Shown: positions 46,682 through 56,347 of the stretch, one piece after another | Layout: the number at the start of each line of letters is the position of its first letter | Position numbering within the stretch: the first letter of the stretch is position 1 | Origin: Palsa-504 sp963800415 | Lineage (GTDB): Bacteria > Actinomycetota > Actinomycetes > Streptosporangiales > Streptosporangiaceae | DNA: 64,000 bases | NCBI GenBank assembly: GCA_963800415.1 | Contig: CAWDBS010000005.1 | Coordinates: forward strand, 80,128 to 144,127 | Direction of reading: 5' to 3' | The notes under the pieces: generated by a model | Databases searched by the model: none | What the model was told of the DNA's origin: nothing | Seen by the model: only the letters and a program-made list of their open reading frames with translations | Program-made: the position numbers and the translations under genes

Positions 46682-46735
46682 GTAACTATTCGGAAGTCTT
46701 GTGAGCGGGCATGCCGACAGGTGGCGTCGGCCCGC
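46682..46735 (+). mobile_element. Relic of an IS66 terminus
   Basis: GTAACTATTCGGAAGTCTTG continues as TGAGCGGGCATGCCGACAGG, closely matching the right terminus of the IS66-type element at 56,347 (read on the minus strand: GTAAGTATTCGGAAGTCCTG then TGAAAGGGCATGCCGAC). Nothing of a transposase is adjacent, so only an end remains. Confidence 0.65.
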
Positions 46736-47414
46736 GGTCGCTGCCGCGGTCGCTGCCACGGTGGGCCTGCCACGGTTGCCGTAGGTCGGCCACTCCATGT
46801 TCAGGCCTACTGCCACTGCGTGACCGGCGCGCAGCCGCAGCTTGACTGACCGGAACCGCGTCCCCGCTGGCCATCGTGGCTGATTCAGCAACGGATGCGG
46901 CGCATGCGGTAATCCAGATGGCCGCGTCAGGCGTCTTAATGAAAGCGCAACCTAAATGGAGATCTCCCTGCCAGTTCTTCATCGGATCAAACAGCGCATC
47001 GTGCGGCTAGACGTGCGCATGGCCGGCGAACTGCAGAGAGTGAGTGAACGCCAGGTGACACAAGGGGCCGTTGAGGACGCTCTGACCTGGGCCGTCGTCA
47101 GCCGGAGCATAGCGCCACGGCGCGCTAGCGGGTTCAGTGTCATGCCCCCGCCCGCCGTACCGGATCAGGAAAGCGGCTCCCTGGTGCAAGCCTGCGGTAG
47201 CTGCTGCGGCAACGTGCGCTGCCTCGAGCATCGCTGTGCGCTTCGATACCCGGCAGGCTACCGTGCGGGCCCAGTAGCGAAGACCGAACAGGTAGGTAAT
47301 ACTCTCAGGAAATGCCGATCGCAGTTGAGTGGGTTAGGGACTTCATGCCCGGCACGTTGCTTATGTCTTATTTTTGGAGCATTAAGATCAATTAAGAGCC
47401 CTGGGGGGACGATC
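46736..47414. other. Non-coding gap before the beta-helix gene
   Basis: About 680 bases without a convincing gene. Open frames here are low-quality shadows, including the false N-terminal extension of the beta-helix gene from 46,956. The last 60 bases are A/T-richer (GCTTATGTCTTATTTTTGGA) and may hold the promoter; a G-run (CTGGGGGGAC) before TTG 47415 may be the ribosome-binding site. Confidence 0.5.
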
Positions 47415-50400
47415 TTGCTAGCTACTCATCTGCGTGGTCACGCTGCGTCCAGCGGCCCAGTACGCTCCGGCCGCCGGAGGATCCTCACGGCCGGTGCCCT
47501 GCTGGGCGCCTTCGCCGTCGCCGCCGGCTTCATGACCAGTACCGTGGCGTATGCATCGCCTAGCACTTACTACGTAGACAATACTGGCTCGTGCCATGAC
47601 GCTTCGAACGCGGGCACGACCACAGTGCCTTTCTGCACAATCACGTATGCGGCTGGGCAGGTAAAAACGGCAGGTACCACGGTCCTCGTTCGCGCTGGCA
47701 CTTATACCGACTCGGCGATTACCCCGAAGGTTAGCGGCATAGCGGGCAGTCCCATTACGTTCACCGCCAATTCCGGCGTGAAGATCAGCGGCGGCACCAA
47801 GGCATTTGCTCTCTCCAGCAGGAACTATATCGTCATCTCCGGCTTCACAATTACTAAGACGTCGTTCTACGGCATCTCCATCTCGGGCGGCAGCAACGAC
47901 ACCGTCTCCGGCAACACCCTCACGCAGACTGGGGCTGATGCCATCTATATATCGGGCGGCAACAATGACACCGTATCTGGCAACACGGAATCCAATGCCG
48001 GTACGGCCTACTACAGCCCAGGAGTCGGAATCCGCCTGATTAACGTCGCCGGGGGGCTGGTCAATGGCAATGTCACGCACGATAACACCGCCCACGGAAT
48101 CTACTTGGCCGGGTCCACGACGGGCGTCACAGTGCAGGGAAACACCTCGTACCACAATGCCTACCAGTATGAGCGGAATGCCAACGGTATTGATGACATC
48201 GCACCGGGTAATTCCATCATCGGCAATATCACTTATGCCAATGAGGACACCGGGATCAATATGTACACGGGTGGAAACAACGCCCTCGTGGCCGACAATG
48301 TCACCTACGGCAATGGCGACCACGGCATCGATGACCTCAACGTCATTGGCGGTCGCATCATCGGGAACACCGTTTATGGCAACTGTACCGATGGAATTAA
48401 TGTTGAGGGCACCAGCGGCAACTACATCGTCGAGAATAATGTCTCGATGAACAATGCAGTACCCAACGTGGTGATCAACCCAACGCCTATTATTCCGAAT
48501 CCCAGTACCGGTGTAACTTACAGCAACGACTGCAAGCGGCGGGTCGGGAACATTGGAATCTACGATTCAGCGCCTTCTTCGACCACGCCTGATTACAACT
48601 TGGTCTGGCAAAGCGGTGCTGGAACTGAGTTCATGTGGACAGGAGTCGCTTATAACCTTACCGGGCCTACGTCGCCTATGTGCACCTCCACCGGGCAGGA
48701 GTGTCACGGTATCGTTCACGACCCAGGGTTCGTTAACGCGGCTGCAGCGAACTTCCAGCTAACCAAGGGATCGAAGGCGATCGACGCGGCGAACACGGCC
48801 GTGTCCGGCCAGCAGCCAGCCGACATCCTGGGCGTCTCACCCTATGACGATATGGGCGCGTACGAATACACGGCGCCGCCTCCCGCCGGGCCGACCGCGG
48901 CACTGTCGGTCAGCCCGGCGTCGGGGACGGCGCCGCTGGCGGTGACCGCGGATGCGTCTGCGTCGGCGGCGGGCAGCTCGCCGATCAGTTCTTACACGTT
49001 CAATTTCGGTGACGGCACCACGGCCGGCCCGCAGGCCTCGCCGACGGCGACGCACACGTATTCCTCGGCCGGGTCGTACACGGTGACGGTGACCGCGACG
49101 GACGGGAATAACCTGACCTCGCAGGCCGGGCAGGGGGGTCACGGTGACCGCGCCGGCGACCGGGCCGACCGCGGCACTGTCGGTCAGCCCGGCGTCGGGG
49201 ACGGCGCCGCTGGCGGTGACCGCGGATGCGTCTGCGTCGGCGGCGGGCAGCTCGCCGATCAGTTCTTACACGTTCAATTTCGGTGACGGCACCACGGCCG
49301 GCCCGCAGGCCTCGCCGACGGCGACGCACACGTATTCCTCGGCCGGGTCGTACACGGTGACGGTGACCGCGACGGACGGGAATAACCTGACCTCGCAGGC
49401 CGGGCAGGGGGTCACGGTGACCGCGCCGGCGACCGGGCCGACCGCGGCACTGTCGGTCAGCCCGGCGTCGGGGACGGCGCCGCTGGCGGTGACCGCGGAT
49501 GCGTCTGCGTCGGCGGCGGGCAGCTCGCCGATCAGTTCTTACACGTTCAATTTCGGTGACGGCACCACGGCCGGCCCGCAGGCCTCGCCGACGGCGACGC
49601 ACACGTATTCCTCGGCCGGGTCGTACACGGTGACGGTGACCGCGACGGACGGGAATAACCTGACCTCGCAGGCCGGGCAGGGGGTCACGGTGACCGCGCC
49701 GGCGACCGGGCCGACCGCGGCACTGTCGGTCAGCCCGGCGTCGGGGACGGCGCCGCTGGCGGTGACCGCGGATGCGTCTGCGTCGGCGGCGGGCAGCTCG
49801 CCGATCAGTTCTTACACGTTCAATTTCGGTGACGGCACCACGGCCGGCCCGCAGGCCTCGCCGACGGCGACGCACACGTATTCCTCGGCCGGGTCGTACA
49901 CGGTGACGGTGACCGCGACGGACGGGAATAACCTGACCTCGCAGGCCGGGCAGGGGGTCACGGTGACCGCGCCGGCGACCGGGCCGACCGCGGCACTGTC
50001 GGTCAGCCCGGCGTCGGGGACGGCGCCGCTGGCGGTGACCGCGGATGCGTCTGCGTCGGCGGCGGGCAGCTCGCCGATCAGTTCTTACACGTTCAATTTC
50101 GGTGACGGCACCACGGCCGGCCCGCAGGCCTCGCCGACGGCGACGCACACGTATTCCTCGGCCGGGTCGTACACGGTGACGGTGACCGCGACGGACGGGA
50201 ATAACCTGACCTCGCAGGCCGGGCAGGGGGTCACGGTGACCGCGCCGGCGACCGGGCCGACCGCGGCACTGTCGGTCAGCCCGGCGTCGGGGACGGCGCC
50301 GCTGGCGGTGACCGCGGATGCGTCTGCGTCGGCGGCGGGCAGCTCGCCGATCAGTTCTTACACGTTCAATTTCGGTGACGGCACCACGGCCGGCCCGCAG

Positions 50401-51681
50401 GCCTCGCCGACGGCGACGCACACGTATTCCTCGGCCGGGTCGTACACGGTGACGGTGACCGCGACGGACGGGAATAACCTGACCTCGCAGGCCGGGCAGG
50501 GGGTCACGGTGACCGCGCCGGCGACCGGGCCGACCGCGGCACTGTCGGTCAGCCCGGCGTCGGGGACGGCGCCGCTGGCGGTGACCGCGGATGCGTCTGC
50601 GTCGGCGGCGGGCAGCTCGCCGATCAGTTCTTACACGTTCAATTTCGGTGACGGCACCACGGCCGGCCCGCAGGCCTCGCCGACGGCGACGCACACGTAT
50701 TCCTCGGCCGGGTCGTACACGGTGACGGTGACCGCGACGGACGGGAATAACCTGACCTCGCAGGCCGGGCAGGGGGTCACGGTGACCGCGCCGGCGACCG
50801 GGCCGACCGCGGCACTGTCGGTCAGCCCGGCGTCGGGGACGGCGCCGCTGGCGGTGACCGCGGATGCGTCTGCGTCGGCGGCGGGCAGCTCGCCGATCAG
50901 TTCTTACACCTTCAATTTCGGTGACGGCACCACCGCCGGCCCGCAGGCCTCGCCCACGGCCACCCACACCTACACCACGGCGGGCACTTACAAGGTCACG
51001 GTGACCGCCAAGGACGGCAATAACCTCACCTCCCAGGCCACCAAGAACGTCGCCGCTCTGCCGCAGGCGAAGTACGTCAGCCAGATCGCGACGAACTACT
51101 CCACCTCCTCACACACATCTGGCTATGTCACCGTCTACCGGACGACCGGGGTGGCTGCTGGAGACATGATCATCGCCACCGCCCAGCTCATCGGCACCTC
51201 CTCGACCGGGGCCGTGACCGGCAGCGACAGCAAGGGCGACACGCTGACCGTCGTCAGCGACATCTCTGACGGCCATGGCAACCGGCTGGTCACGCTGGCC
51301 GGGATCGCCCAGGCCGGGCTGGCTGCCAATGACACGATCACGGTCAGGTTCCCGACGGCCGCGAACTACCGGATCACTGCCGACGAGGTATCCGGGGTTA
51401 CCGGAGCTGACCAGCAGTCGGCAGCCAGCGGAACCGGCAGCACGTTCTCCTCCGGCACCACCGGCACGACCGCCCGCTCGGGCGAGTTCGTCTACGCGAC
51501 GGTCGCCACCTTCGGCGGAACGTCGATCACCTGGAGCTCTCCGCCGACCGCCCTGACAAGCTACCCAGTCCTTTCTAACGAGCTCGGCCGGGCCTACCAG
51601 ATCCCATCCTCCACCGGCACGTTCACTGCGGCGGGGACGGTCAGCGGTACCTGGCTCACGGCGGTGATCACGTTCAAGTAG
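47415..51681 (+). CDS. Secreted parallel beta-helix protein with eight PKD repeats
   Basis: Large extracellular protein. Start TTG 47415 follows a G-rich site; the signal peptide is RRRILTAGALLGAFAVAAGF up to about VAYAS. Next comes a right-handed beta-helix (repeats like GISISGGSNDTVSGNTLTQT and AIYISGGNNDTVSGNTESN), ending in a choice-of-anchor-like DDMGAYEY segment. Eight PKD domains follow (SYTFNFGDGTTAGPQA; the FGDG turn is diagnostic), then a C-terminal beta-sandwich (KYVSQIATNYSTSS onward). An extra G in a six-G run near 49,137 shifts the frame at the first PKD junction. It is probably a surface polysaccharide-binding or -cleaving protein. Confidence 0.82.
48894..51060 (+). repeat. Eight tandem 273-bp repeats encoding PKD domains
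   Basis: Copies start at 48894, 49168, 49441, 49714, 49987, 50260, 50533 and 50806. Spacing is 273 bases throughout except 274 for the first, because of the extra G near 49,137. The copies look nearly identical by eye, apart from the second half of the last, which diverges (HTYTTAGTYKVTVTAKDGN). Such identity implies recent expansion or homogenisation. Confidence 0.95.
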
Positions 51682-51714
51682 GCCGAGCTGGCTGCGGGCC
51701 GGTCACCGCCCGGT

Positions 51715-51722
51715 CCGCAGCC
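51715..51722 (+). repeat. Target-site duplication, left side of the IS66 element
   Basis: CCGCAGCC directly precedes the left terminus GTAAGTATTC and is found again at 56348-56355 directly after the right terminus. Eight bases is the usual IS66 duplication length. Confidence 0.9.
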
Positions 51723-51823
51723 GTAAGTATTCGGAAGTCGGGTGATGGGGTCTCTCGCCTCCACGGGCGTGTGTGCGGCGACACGCTGGGGTGGGGTGCG
51801 TGATTTGCGGCTGGTGAGAGTGT

Positions 51824-52086
51824 TTGCTGTGCTGCGTGGCGGTCGCGGCGGGTTCTGATGCTGATGTGGCGTCGCTGCGGGCTGCCTTGGCCTCGGCGCT
51901 GGAGGCGAACGAGTGCTGGGAGCGGACGGCCGCGGAGCTGCGGGAGGTCCTGGCGGGGCGTGATGCCGAGATCGCGCGGCAGTCGGCTGAGCTTGAGAGA
52001 GGGTGAGCGCTGCGCTGGCGGTCCTGCAGCGGATGGTGTTCGGTGATTCGTCGGAGCGGTCGCGGGCGGAGCCGCGGCGCCTCAGG
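51824..52086 (+). pseudogene. IS66 transposase, N-terminal fragment
   Basis: The frame encodes a coiled-coil N-terminus typical of IS66 transposases (SDADVASLRAALASALEANE, LREVLAGRDAEIARQSAEL), then, after a 2-base shift near 52,003, AALAVLQRMVFGDSSERSRA, the classic linker before the zinc finger. It ends where the IS982-like element begins. The start, TTG or a nearby GTG, is uncertain. Confidence 0.85.
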
Positions 52087-52090
52087 CGCG

Positions 52091-52974
52091 TTATGTGGGT
52101 TCGGTCAGGTGTTGGCAAGGGCAGGTGAGCTGGAGGGTGTGGGCGGCGATGGTCGCGGCGGTTCTGGTGAGCAGGCCCCAGAAGGTGTGAGCGCCGTGGC
52201 GGGCGAGTTCCATGCGGTCGGTGATCTCGCTGAAGGTGGTCTCGATCCGGTTGCGCCATTCCGCGATGACCTTGAGTAGGGCGGAGGCATGGCGGCGCGC
52301 TGCTTCTTACTCGGCGGGACGAGGACGGCGGTGCCCCAGGCGGCCAGCTGCGCGGCGAAGGCCTTCCCGCTGAAGCCCTTGTCCGCGAGCAGGTCACGCG
52401 GAGCGGGGCCGGCTTCCAGCAGGTCCACGGCGACGTCCCGCTCGCTGACGGCGGCGGGCACGATGCTCCATGCGCGCACGATCCGGCTGCCGAGGTCGGT
52501 CTTGACAGCAAGGCGGAAGCCGTAGAACCACTCGGCGTGGGCGGCGTCGCGGCCGAACCGGGCGGCCAGATCGTTGCCCGGGCCGGTCCACTGGTCCGGG
52601 CCGCGGACCCGGGACGGGTGCTTGACCGGCAGGGCACTGGTGTCGACCTGCTGGCAGTCATCCTCGGGAAGCTGGGCTGCCAGGACAGCTCTGATCTGCT
52701 CGAACGCACCGTGCAGCCAGCGTGTCCGCCGGTTGGCCTCACTTTGGTGCGGCAGCACCGGGAACAGGTGGTCCCAGTCCCGGCCGACCTCGGCCAGGAA
52801 CCCGGACTCGCTGCGCCGGCCCAGCAGGTGCCGGACCACCACGATGGCCAGCAGTTCGGCATCGCTGCAGGCCGGCGTGGGCCCGGGACGGGCCGGGACC
52901 GCGATTGCCCCGGCCAGCATCAGGTCGTGGATCAGCACGTAGACGTAGACGAACAGGTCTTCAGTTGGGAGCAT
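52091..52974 (-). CDS. IS982-family transposase (one frameshift)
   Basis: Transposase of the passenger-carrying element. ATG 52974 begins MLPTEDLFVYVYVLIHD; conserved blocks are DAELLAIVVVRHLLGRRSES, PHQSEANRRTRWLHGAFEQI, QVDTSALPVKHPSRV (first catalytic Asp), HAEWFYGFRLAVKTD and DLLADKGFSGKAF. Near 52,285 one base is missing and the C-terminus (KVIAEWRNRIETTFSEITDR, HTFWGLLTRTAATIAAHTL) is in another frame, with the TAA inside the terminal repeat. The catalytic residues appear to be retained. The indel may be an assembly error, in which case the enzyme would be intact. Confidence 0.82.
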
Positions 52975-52980
52975 TGGGGA

Positions 52981-53032
52981 CGGCCTCTGCGGACAAGGGA
53001 CTTTGACACTCACTTGTCTTCCGCAGAGGCCG
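52981..53032 (-). terminator. Perfect 13-bp hairpin between glyA and the transposase gene
   Basis: CGGCCTCTGCGGA (52981-52993) and TCCGCAGAGGCCG (53020-53032) are exact inverted copies with a 26-base loop. It lies downstream of glyA and just upstream of the transposase start, so it could end glyA transcription or block readthrough into the transposase. There is no T-run, so terminator function is inferred only. Confidence 0.5.
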
Positions 53033-53084
53033 CCTCATGCTCAAGGCGACACGCAGGGATCAACCCATATACCCGTCTAAGCCG

Positions 53085-54533
53085 TCACAGCTGGATACCC
53101 GGGTAGAGCGGGTGGCGGCTGAGCAGCTCGGCGCAGCGCTCGCGGGAACTGGCCGCGACCCGGTGGTCCAGGGTGTACTTGGCCTTGGCGCCCGCGGCGG
53201 CGGGAGCGGTGGCGCGCAGCGCTGCGGTGATGATCTCCGCGATCTCGTCCATCTCGGCCGGGCCGAATCCGAGTGTGGTCAGCGCGGGGGTGCCGAGCCG
53301 GATGCCGGAGGTGTACCAGGCGCCGTTGGGGTCGCGCGGGACGCTGTTGCGGTTGGTCACCACCCCCGCGTCCAGCAGCGCCGACTCGGCCTGGCGGCCG
53401 GTCAGCCCGAAGCCCGTGCCGACGTCGAGCAGCACGATGTGGTTGCCTGTGCCTCCGGTGACCAGCTGGGTGCCGCGCCGCAGCAGGCCCTCGGCCAGCG
53501 CCTGGGCGTTGGCGACGACCGCGGACGCGTAGCCGGCGAAGGAGGGCCGCCGGGCCTCGGCGAACGCGACCGCCTTGGCCGCCATGACGTGCGGCAGCGG
53601 GCCGCCGAGCACCATCGGGCAGCCCTTGTCCACGAAGGGGGCGTAGTCGCCGGTGCACAGCACGAACCCGCCGCGCGGGCCGCGCAGCGACTTGTGGGTG
53701 GTGGAGGTGACGATCTCGGCGTGCGGGACCGGGTTCAGGTCGCCCGTTGGCACGCCGCCGGCCACCAGGCCGGCGAAGTGGGCCATGTCCACCATCAGGG
53801 TGGCCCCAACCTCGTCGGCGATCTCGCGCAGCACCCGGAAGTCCGGGGTCCGGGGGTAGGCCGAGTACCCGGCCAGCAGGATCAGCGGGCGGAACTCGCG
53901 GGCCTGGGCGGCGATCGCGTCGTAGTCAAGCAACCCCGTCTCGGGGTCGGTCCCGTAACTGGCCTGCTCGAACAGCTTGCCGGAGATGTTCGGCCGGAAG
54001 CCGTGGGTCAGGTGCCCGCCCGCGTCGAGCGACATGCCCAGCATGCGCTGCGAGTGCAGTGACCGCCGCAGCCCGGCCCAGTCGGCGCCGGACAGGTCGT
54101 TGACGTGGCGGACGCCCGCCGCTTGCAGGGCCGGCTCCTCCACCCGGCGGGCCAGGATCGACCAGAACGCGACCAGGTTCGCGTCGATACCCGAGTGCGG
54201 CTGGACGTAGGCGTGGTCCGCCCCGAACAGGGCCCGGGCGTGCCCGGCCGCGAGCGACTCGACCCGGTCGACCAGCTCGCAGCCGGCGTAGAACCGCTGG
54301 CCGACAGTGCCCTCGGCGTACTTGTCCGACAGCCAGTTGCCCATGGCCAGCAGCACCGCGGGCGAGGCGTAGTTCTCCGAGGCAATCAGCTTGAGCTGCT
54401 GGCGCTGCGAGGCCAGCTCGCCGGCGATGGCGACCGCCACATCGGGCTCGGCCGCCGCGACGACTTCGAGCGCGGCGATGTAGGCGGTCCCGGCCGGATC
54501 AATGCGGACAGGAGTATCAACTGGACTGTTCAC
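53085..54533 (-). CDS. glyA: Serine hydroxymethyltransferase, mobile-element passenger
   Basis: PLP enzyme that interconverts serine and glycine while loading tetrahydrofolate with a one-carbon unit, 482 residues and apparently intact. Motifs: IASENYASPAVLLAMG, YAEGTVGQRFYAGCELVDRV, the substrate-loop histidine region AYVQPHSGIDANLVAF, LMVDMAHFAGLVAGG, and the PLP lysine K281 in VTSTTHKSLRGPRGG. The length matches the longer actinobacterial SHMT type. Start GTG 54533 has AAGGAG upstream, and a ZTP riboswitch occupies the leader. It lies wholly inside the IS982-like element, so it may be an extra, mobile SHMT copy; whether the host has another glyA cannot be seen here. Confidence 0.95.
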   Translation of the reverse strand: MNSPVDTPVRIDPAGTAYIAALEVVAAAEPDVAVAIAGELASQRQQLKLIASENYASPAVLLAMGNWLSDKYAEGTVGQRFYAGCELVDRVESLAAGHARALFGADHAYVQPHSGIDANLVAFWSILARRVEEPALQAAGVRHVNDLSGADWAGLRRSLHSQRMLGMSLDAGGHLTHGFRPNISGKLFEQASYGTDPETGLLDYDAIAAQAREFRPLILLAGYSAYPRTPDFRVLREIADEVGATLMVDMAHFAGLVAGGVPTGDLNPVPHAEIVTSTTHKSLRGPRGGFVLCTGDYAPFVDKGCPMVLGGPLPHVMAAKAVAFAEARRPSFAGYASAVVANAQALAEGLLRRGTQLVTGGTGNHIVLLDVGTGFGLTGRQAESALLDAGVVTNRNSVPRDPNGAWYTSGIRLGTPALTTLGFGPAEMDEIAEIITAALRATAPAAAGAKAKYTLDHRVAASSRERCAELLSRHPLYPGIQL

Positions 54534-54561
54534 GGGCGTGCTCCTTCAGGCGGCATCGGTA

Positions 54562-54645
54562 GCTCGCCCAGGCGCGCGGCTCTCCCCGGGCTTCAGCGGG
54601 GGACCGCTCCACGGTGGTGCTCCACCTGAACGCCAGTCACGGCCC
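54562..54645 (-). promoter_or_regulatory. ZTP (ZMP/ZTP, pfl-type) riboswitch in the glyA leader
   Basis: On the minus strand the leader reads GGGCCGTGACTGGCG, then AGGTGGAGCACCACCG and GGAGCGGTCCC, and after a variable segment GCCGCGCGCCTGGGC. This is the conserved order of the ZTP riboswitch: the GUGACUGGCG core, a GGUGG/CCACC hairpin, GGAGCG closing a helix with the 5' GGGCCG, and the 3' CGCCUGGGC pseudoknot domain. It lies about 30 bases before the glyA start, next to the AAGGAG site. ZTP riboswitches turn on one-carbon genes when 10-formyl-THF is low. Strong visual match. Confidence 0.9.
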
Positions 54646-54796
54646 GTGACAACCGTAGTCCGCCCGTTCGGCACGGGACAACCCGTTTCGACGATTGTGA
54701 AGCAGGCCCGTGTAGCGAAAGCCGGGGAAGCTGCGACTGCCGTGACCGGCGTTCCCCGTCCCGGCCACCAACGCCTGACCGAACCCACATAACGCG

Positions 54797-56268
54797 CCTC
54801 AGGATGAGGGCGGCGGGGAGCCGGCGCCCGGTGGGACGGGCGGTAATAAGGGCAGGCCGCGGGGGCCGGGGGCGCGGGCGGGGCGGCGGGATTACTCCCG
54901 CCTGCCCCGGGTTGAGGTGGTCTGGGACTTTGAGGGCGGGTACTGCTGCCCGGAGTGCGGGACGCCGTTCACGGCGCTGGGCAGCGATCATGTCACGGAG
55001 CTGCTGGACTGGCAGGTCATCGTCCGGGTGGCCGCCACTGCCGGCGCCGGTACCGGCGGGCCTGCGGCTGCCGGGTCCCGGCGACGGTGACGGCGCCGGG
55101 GCCGCCGAAGGCGATCGGGAAGGGCCTGTTTTCCAACGGGTTCATCGCGATGCTGCTGACGGAGCGGTTCGTGGCGGGGCGGAGCATGAACTCGCTGGTG
55201 ACGGGCCTGGGCCGGCAGGGCGCGGAGATCTCCCCGGCTACTTTGGCGGGGACGTGCGCGCAGGCCGGGGCGCTGCTCGTCCCGCTGGCGGATGCGATCA
55301 CGGAGCGGTCGCGGGGCTCGTGGCACCTGCACGCGGACGAGACGACGTGGCGGGTGTTCGCTCCCCGGGAGGGGGGCGGCCCGGCGAAGTGGTGGCGGTG
55401 GGTGTTCATCGGCCCGGACACCGTGTGCTTCGTGATGGAGCCGACGCGGGCCGGGGCGGTGCTGGCCCGCCACGCGGGCATCGGCGCGGAGACCGGGCAG
55501 CTCACCGGCGATGAGGACGGCGGGCCGCGCAGCCTGGTGATCTCCAGCGATTTTTACATGGTGTACGAGTCCGCGGGGAAGAAGGCGGACGGCCTGGTGA
55601 ACCTCTTTTGCTGGGCTCACGTGAGACGGCACTTTGCCCGGGCCGGGGACGCGAATCCGCAGCAGCTGAGGTACTGGACCCACGCGCGGCTGGAACGGAT
55701 CCGGGACCTGTACGCCGCCCACGACGGCCTGATGGCGGCCTGGCAGGGCGCCGCCGCGCCCGCGCCGCGGGGAAAGGAGCAGGCCGCCGCGGCGCTGGAC
55801 AGCGCATACGCCGCCTGGGATCAGGCGCTCGCCGTGATCGACGAGGCCCGGAAGAAGCAGATGACCGCCCCCGGCCTGCAGGAACCGGCGAAGAAGGCGC
55901 TCGCCACCTTGGACCGCGAATGGGACGGCCTCATCGCGCACCGGGACTACCCGGTGGTATCGCTAGATGACAATGCCGCGGAGCGGCAGATCCGCGGGCC
56001 GGTCGTGACCAGGAAGAACGCCGGCGGCTCCCGGAACGGGGACACCGCCCGGAACGCCGCCGTCATCTGGACCGTCACCGCGACCGCCCAGATGGCCGGG
56101 CTGAACGTCCCGGCCTATCTCACCGCATACTTCGACGAGTGCGGCCGCAACGGCGGGAAACCGCCCGCCGGCCGGGCACTGGAACGCTTCCTGCCCTGGA
56201 ACGCCAGCCCCGAAGACCTCCGCACCTGGGCACAGCCGCCACCGACCGGGCCAAACCCGCGCGAATAA
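54797..56268 (+). pseudogene. IS66 transposase, main part
   Basis: Continues the interrupted transposase. In the first frame after the insertion, NKGRPRGPGARAGRRDYSRL and VEVVWDFEGGYCCPECGTPF form the basic linker and CxxC zinc finger. Near 55,025 the frame shifts, and CGCRVPATVTAPGPPKAIGK begins the catalytic part: HLHADETTWRVF (first Asp-Glu), VISSDFYMVYESA, LFCWAHVRRHFARA, then DYPVVSLDDNAAERQIRGPV and NAAVIWTVTATAQMAGLN. Most of the DDE domain is intact in the frame ending at 56,268, but the gene is broken by the insertion and cannot work as it stands. Confidence 0.88.
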
Positions 56269-56347
56269 CGAACAGCACCGGCACGGCCGCCGCGAACCGC
56301 CACGCCGGCCGTCGGCATGCCCTTTCACAGGACTTCCGAATACTTAC

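Larger units (their letters stand above)
52087..54796 (-). mobile_element. IS982-like element carrying a ZTP-riboswitch-controlled glyA
   Basis: The two ends are inverted copies of one sequence of about 29 bases: outward-reading CCAAC(A/G)CCTGACCGAACC followed by CACATAACGCG. They are flanked by the direct repeat CCTCAGG (52080-52086 and 54797-54803), a probable target duplication; because that heptamer is nearly palindromic, the exact border is uncertain. Inside are an IS982-type transposase at one end and a complete glyA with its riboswitch at the other, both on the minus strand. The unit interrupts an IS66 transposase. Ordinary IS982 elements are about 1 kb, so this one carries a passenger. 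Confidence 0.8.
51723..56347 (+). mobile_element. IS66-family element interrupted by an IS982-like element
   Basis: Terminal inverted repeats GTAAGTATTCGGAAGTC are found at 51723-51739 and, inverted, at the right end (to 56347), flanked by the 8-bp duplication CCGCAGCC. The transposase is split: its N-terminal coding part lies at 51,824-52,086 and the rest after 54,797. Between them sits the 2.7-kb IS982-like insertion. Removing that insertion leaves an element of about 1.9 kb with one transposase frame, itself carrying several small frameshifts. The element lies after the beta-helix/PKD gene, leaving it intact. Confidence 0.9.

Noticed and set aside
46956..47414. N-terminal extension of the beta-helix gene
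   Set aside because: The first roughly 150 residues are not protein-like, and a signal peptide starts after TTG 47415, which has a G-rich site upstream.
49000..50967. 655-residue minus-strand open frame across the PKD repeats
   Set aside because: It is a repetitive Arg/Gly-rich shadow of the PKD array (HRQRRRPRRRADRQCRGRPG-like); the plus strand encodes clear domains.
48894..51060. Tandem array considered as CRISPR
   Set aside because: Units are 273 bp, contiguous, coding and without unique spacers; no cas genes are present.
52087..54796. Composite transposon with two full insertion sequences
   Set aside because: Only one transposase is present; the right side has just the terminal repeat and no second copy.
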